NCBI GenBank assembly: GCA_023101725.1
Contig: JALJCO010010455.1
Coordinates: 1 to 64,000, forward strand
DNA: 64,000 nucleotides
Direction of reading: 5' to 3'
Origin: Atherinomorus stipes
Lineage: Eukaryota; Chordata; Actinopteri; Atheriniformes; Atherinidae
In this document: one piece after another, positions 1 to 64,000 of the stretch
Numbering within the stretch: the stretch's first letter is position 1
How the letters are laid out: each line of letters opens with the position of its first letter
Notes under the pieces: generated by a model
Told to the model about the DNA's origin: nothing
The model's input: the letters and a program-made list of their open reading frames with translations, nothing else
Database searches by the model: none
Position numbers and translations under genes: made by a program

Positions 1-1329
1 ATTTTACATGAAATATTTATTGTCAAAGTTTAGATAAGTCACACATAAATAAATGAATAAATAAATAAAAGGGTAATAGTAGAAAATGATCTTGCTGCAT
101 TGAGGTATTACGTAAACATACTGTATTGTTAATCTTCCCACAGTTCGGCATGTTGACCTGCAGAGGGCGCTGTCGGCCAGTAACGACCCGCAGACGTTCC
201 AGGCTTTAAAACGTGTTTATGGTCCAGAGCAGTTCATCCATCCATCCCGTCCACCGGTAACGGGCTCATTTGTGCTGGAATAGATTTATTGGAGGTCGTT
301 TTGACCAGGAATCTGATTATTCTGGGAAAACCATGACTCGGGCAGAAAATGGACTTCTCTAAGTGTCATAAAATATTTGATCAACCCTTTTACATGGTGT
401 TTAGTTTGAGGTCATTTCTTTTCTTAAAAGACGTTTTTGTTCTCTTCGGCGCTCATTTTAACGGCTTTTTATTGGTCTTTTTTCATGTATATTGACTTGT
501 TTTACATCACAAAACATCTAGCCTAATTTTGGTAACTTTTTGTTTGTTTTGTATATCTTTTGGTGTTCTTGTGTCTCATTTGAATAATGTTTGGTTGTCT
601 GTGTTAACTGTTGCATTCAGTTTGTATCCCTATGGTTTTTATGCAATAATAATGTCTTAGTTACAGCTGACACATTTAGATCATTTGACATCAAAATGTG
701 TTCATTTTACTTCTCAATTTTTGGTTATTTTCCTTGTGTGCTTGCTTACATTCACATTGTTCATCTAGTTTTGATAATTTTGTGCCTCTTTCTGGTGACT
801 TTACCCTTCTAACAGCTATTTTATGTCTCACGTTATTAATTTATGTTGCTTTGTGTGCCATTTTACATCTCTTTAAGATAATTTGGTGCAATGTTGCATG
901 TTTGTGTGTGTTTCTGTGATGCTTTTAGAATATAAATTTTACAGTTTTTTTTTTGTCACAACTTTGTTGTCTCTATCTATCTAGGTCTCAAACTGCACAC
1001 TTGCCTAAGTGCACTGGAATTCAGTGCGTAGTACTTTTTATTCTTATCTATTCATTTTATCTGTTAATTTATTAATTCTATTCCATCATATCTAAAAAGT
1101 AAATCTAATAATATTTATTTATTTTTTGTTTATAAGAAGATAAGATAAGAAATCCATTATTTGTCCCATAATGGGGAAATTTGCAATTCTGCAACAGCAC
1201 ACTAACAGTGGACCAGTCTGAATAGACAGAAAAACTTATGTAAAACTTATTCATTCATTCATTCAGAGTGAATTATTTTGATAGTGTGTATCCGGAAGTT
1301 AAAATTTGAAGGCGTCAATAGTGATTTTA
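1..1329 (+). other. AT-rich sequence upstream of wwc1
   Basis: T-rich, low-GC DNA without a supported gene; two overlapping forward frames (591-919) are T-rich and motif-free. About 1133-1205 (AAGATAAGATAAGAAATCCA, GTCCCATAATGGGGAAATTT) resembles a common fish interspersed repeat. Confidence 0.5.
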
Positions 1330-63610
<62,281 letters not shown>

Positions 63611-63628
63611 GTAAGCAGGACCCCCCCC

Positions 63629-63650
63629 CCCACACACACACACACACACA
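63629..63650. repeat. C-run and (CA)n microsatellite
   Basis: A C-run followed by about nine CA units just inside intron 11. Confidence 0.9.
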
Positions 63651-63752
63651 TGCTGCATGTAGATGATAGCTGGCACTGATTAAGCTAACCTGTACGGGTG
63701 TAAACGTGTGCACGGATAACAAATCATAACTGTTTAGGAAAATGAATAACCA

Positions 63753-63818
63753 TTAGGGCTGTCAACAAATATTTGAAATTCAAATATATATTTGAAAATG
63801 AATAAAAACTGCAAAAAC
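63753..63818. mobile_element. MITE edge, TAGGGCTGTCAAC type
   Basis: TAGGGCTGTCAACAAATATT with self-complementary AAATTCAAATATATATTTG looks like the left end of an hAT-type MITE, interrupted by the SINE that follows. Confidence 0.5.
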
Positions 63819-64000
63819 GGGCTGCACGGTGGCGTGGTGGTTAGCACCGCAGCCTCACAGTAAGAAGGTCGGTGGTTCGCTTCCCGGCTGGGGAGGGGGG
63901 TCGAACAATTCCAACCGTGGCCTTCCTGTGTGGAGTTTGCATGTTCTCCCCGTGTATGCGTGGGTTCTCTCCGGGTACTCCGGCTTCCTCCCACAGTCCA
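63819..64000 (+). mobile_element. V-SINE (DANA/HE1-like), cut by window end
   Basis: The head GGTGGCGTGGTGGTTAGCAC with GGTGGTTCGCTTCCCGGCT resembles a tRNA A box and B box. The body TGTGTGGAGTTTGCATGTTC, TCTCCGGGTACTCCGGCTTC and CTCCCACAGTCCA is the conserved central domain of vertebrate V-SINEs. The 3' tail lies beyond the window. Confidence 0.88.

Overview
The window is vertebrate nuclear DNA, most likely from a teleost fish. It has no bacterial gene layout. Its coding sequence is split into short exons with GT-AG introns, and the introns are full of fish-type repeats: Tc1 and hAT elements, small inverted-repeat transposons (MITEs), a V-SINE, an L2/CR1-like reverse-transcriptase fragment and minisatellites. 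No RNA gene, CRISPR array or second host gene was found.

One gene, read on the + strand, spans the window: wwc1 (KIBRA), a WW- and C2-domain scaffold of the Hippo pathway. A CpG-rich 5' region (about 1330-2263) leads into exon 1 (ATG at 2264). Later coding exons are 26372-26398 (end of exon 2 only), 26498-26701, 27583-27659, 31981-32060, 44264-44393, 51991-52137, 52267-52337, 52426-52671, 57487-57576 and 62964-63610. Phases agree at every junction from exon 2 onward. Together they encode WW1, the end of WW2, the coiled-coil regions and the Ser-rich middle of KIBRA. The C2 domain and C-terminus lie beyond the right edge. The first half of WW2 is not visible: where it should be, a G-run at the end of a 3.6-kb minisatellite tract abuts the exon.

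The introns hold six large tandem arrays. They are a 68-bp array (22.75-23.93 kb), a T/G-rich array (23.94-26.3 kb), a 49-bp array of about 60 units (28.85-31.79 kb), a 29-bp array of roughly 165 units (36.79-41.63 kb), an 83-bp-class array (51.0-51.98 kb) and a G-rich array of about 54 units (52.65-54.48 kb). Three carry splice-site-like sequence in each unit. The G-rich array is made of repeated copies of the exon 9 3' end plus its donor site. The 83-bp-class array runs into the exon 7 acceptor.

Much of the remaining intron DNA is nested transposons, several dated by exact target-site duplications: a Tc1 element holding an hAT element holding two further MITEs (18444-20892), an hAT element holding three insertions (14648-17956), TTAA-type MITEs (20949-21799, 47852-48516, 62425-62782) and a pogo-like element (46029-47229). 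Most long ORFs in the window are by-products of the tandem arrays and encode nothing.
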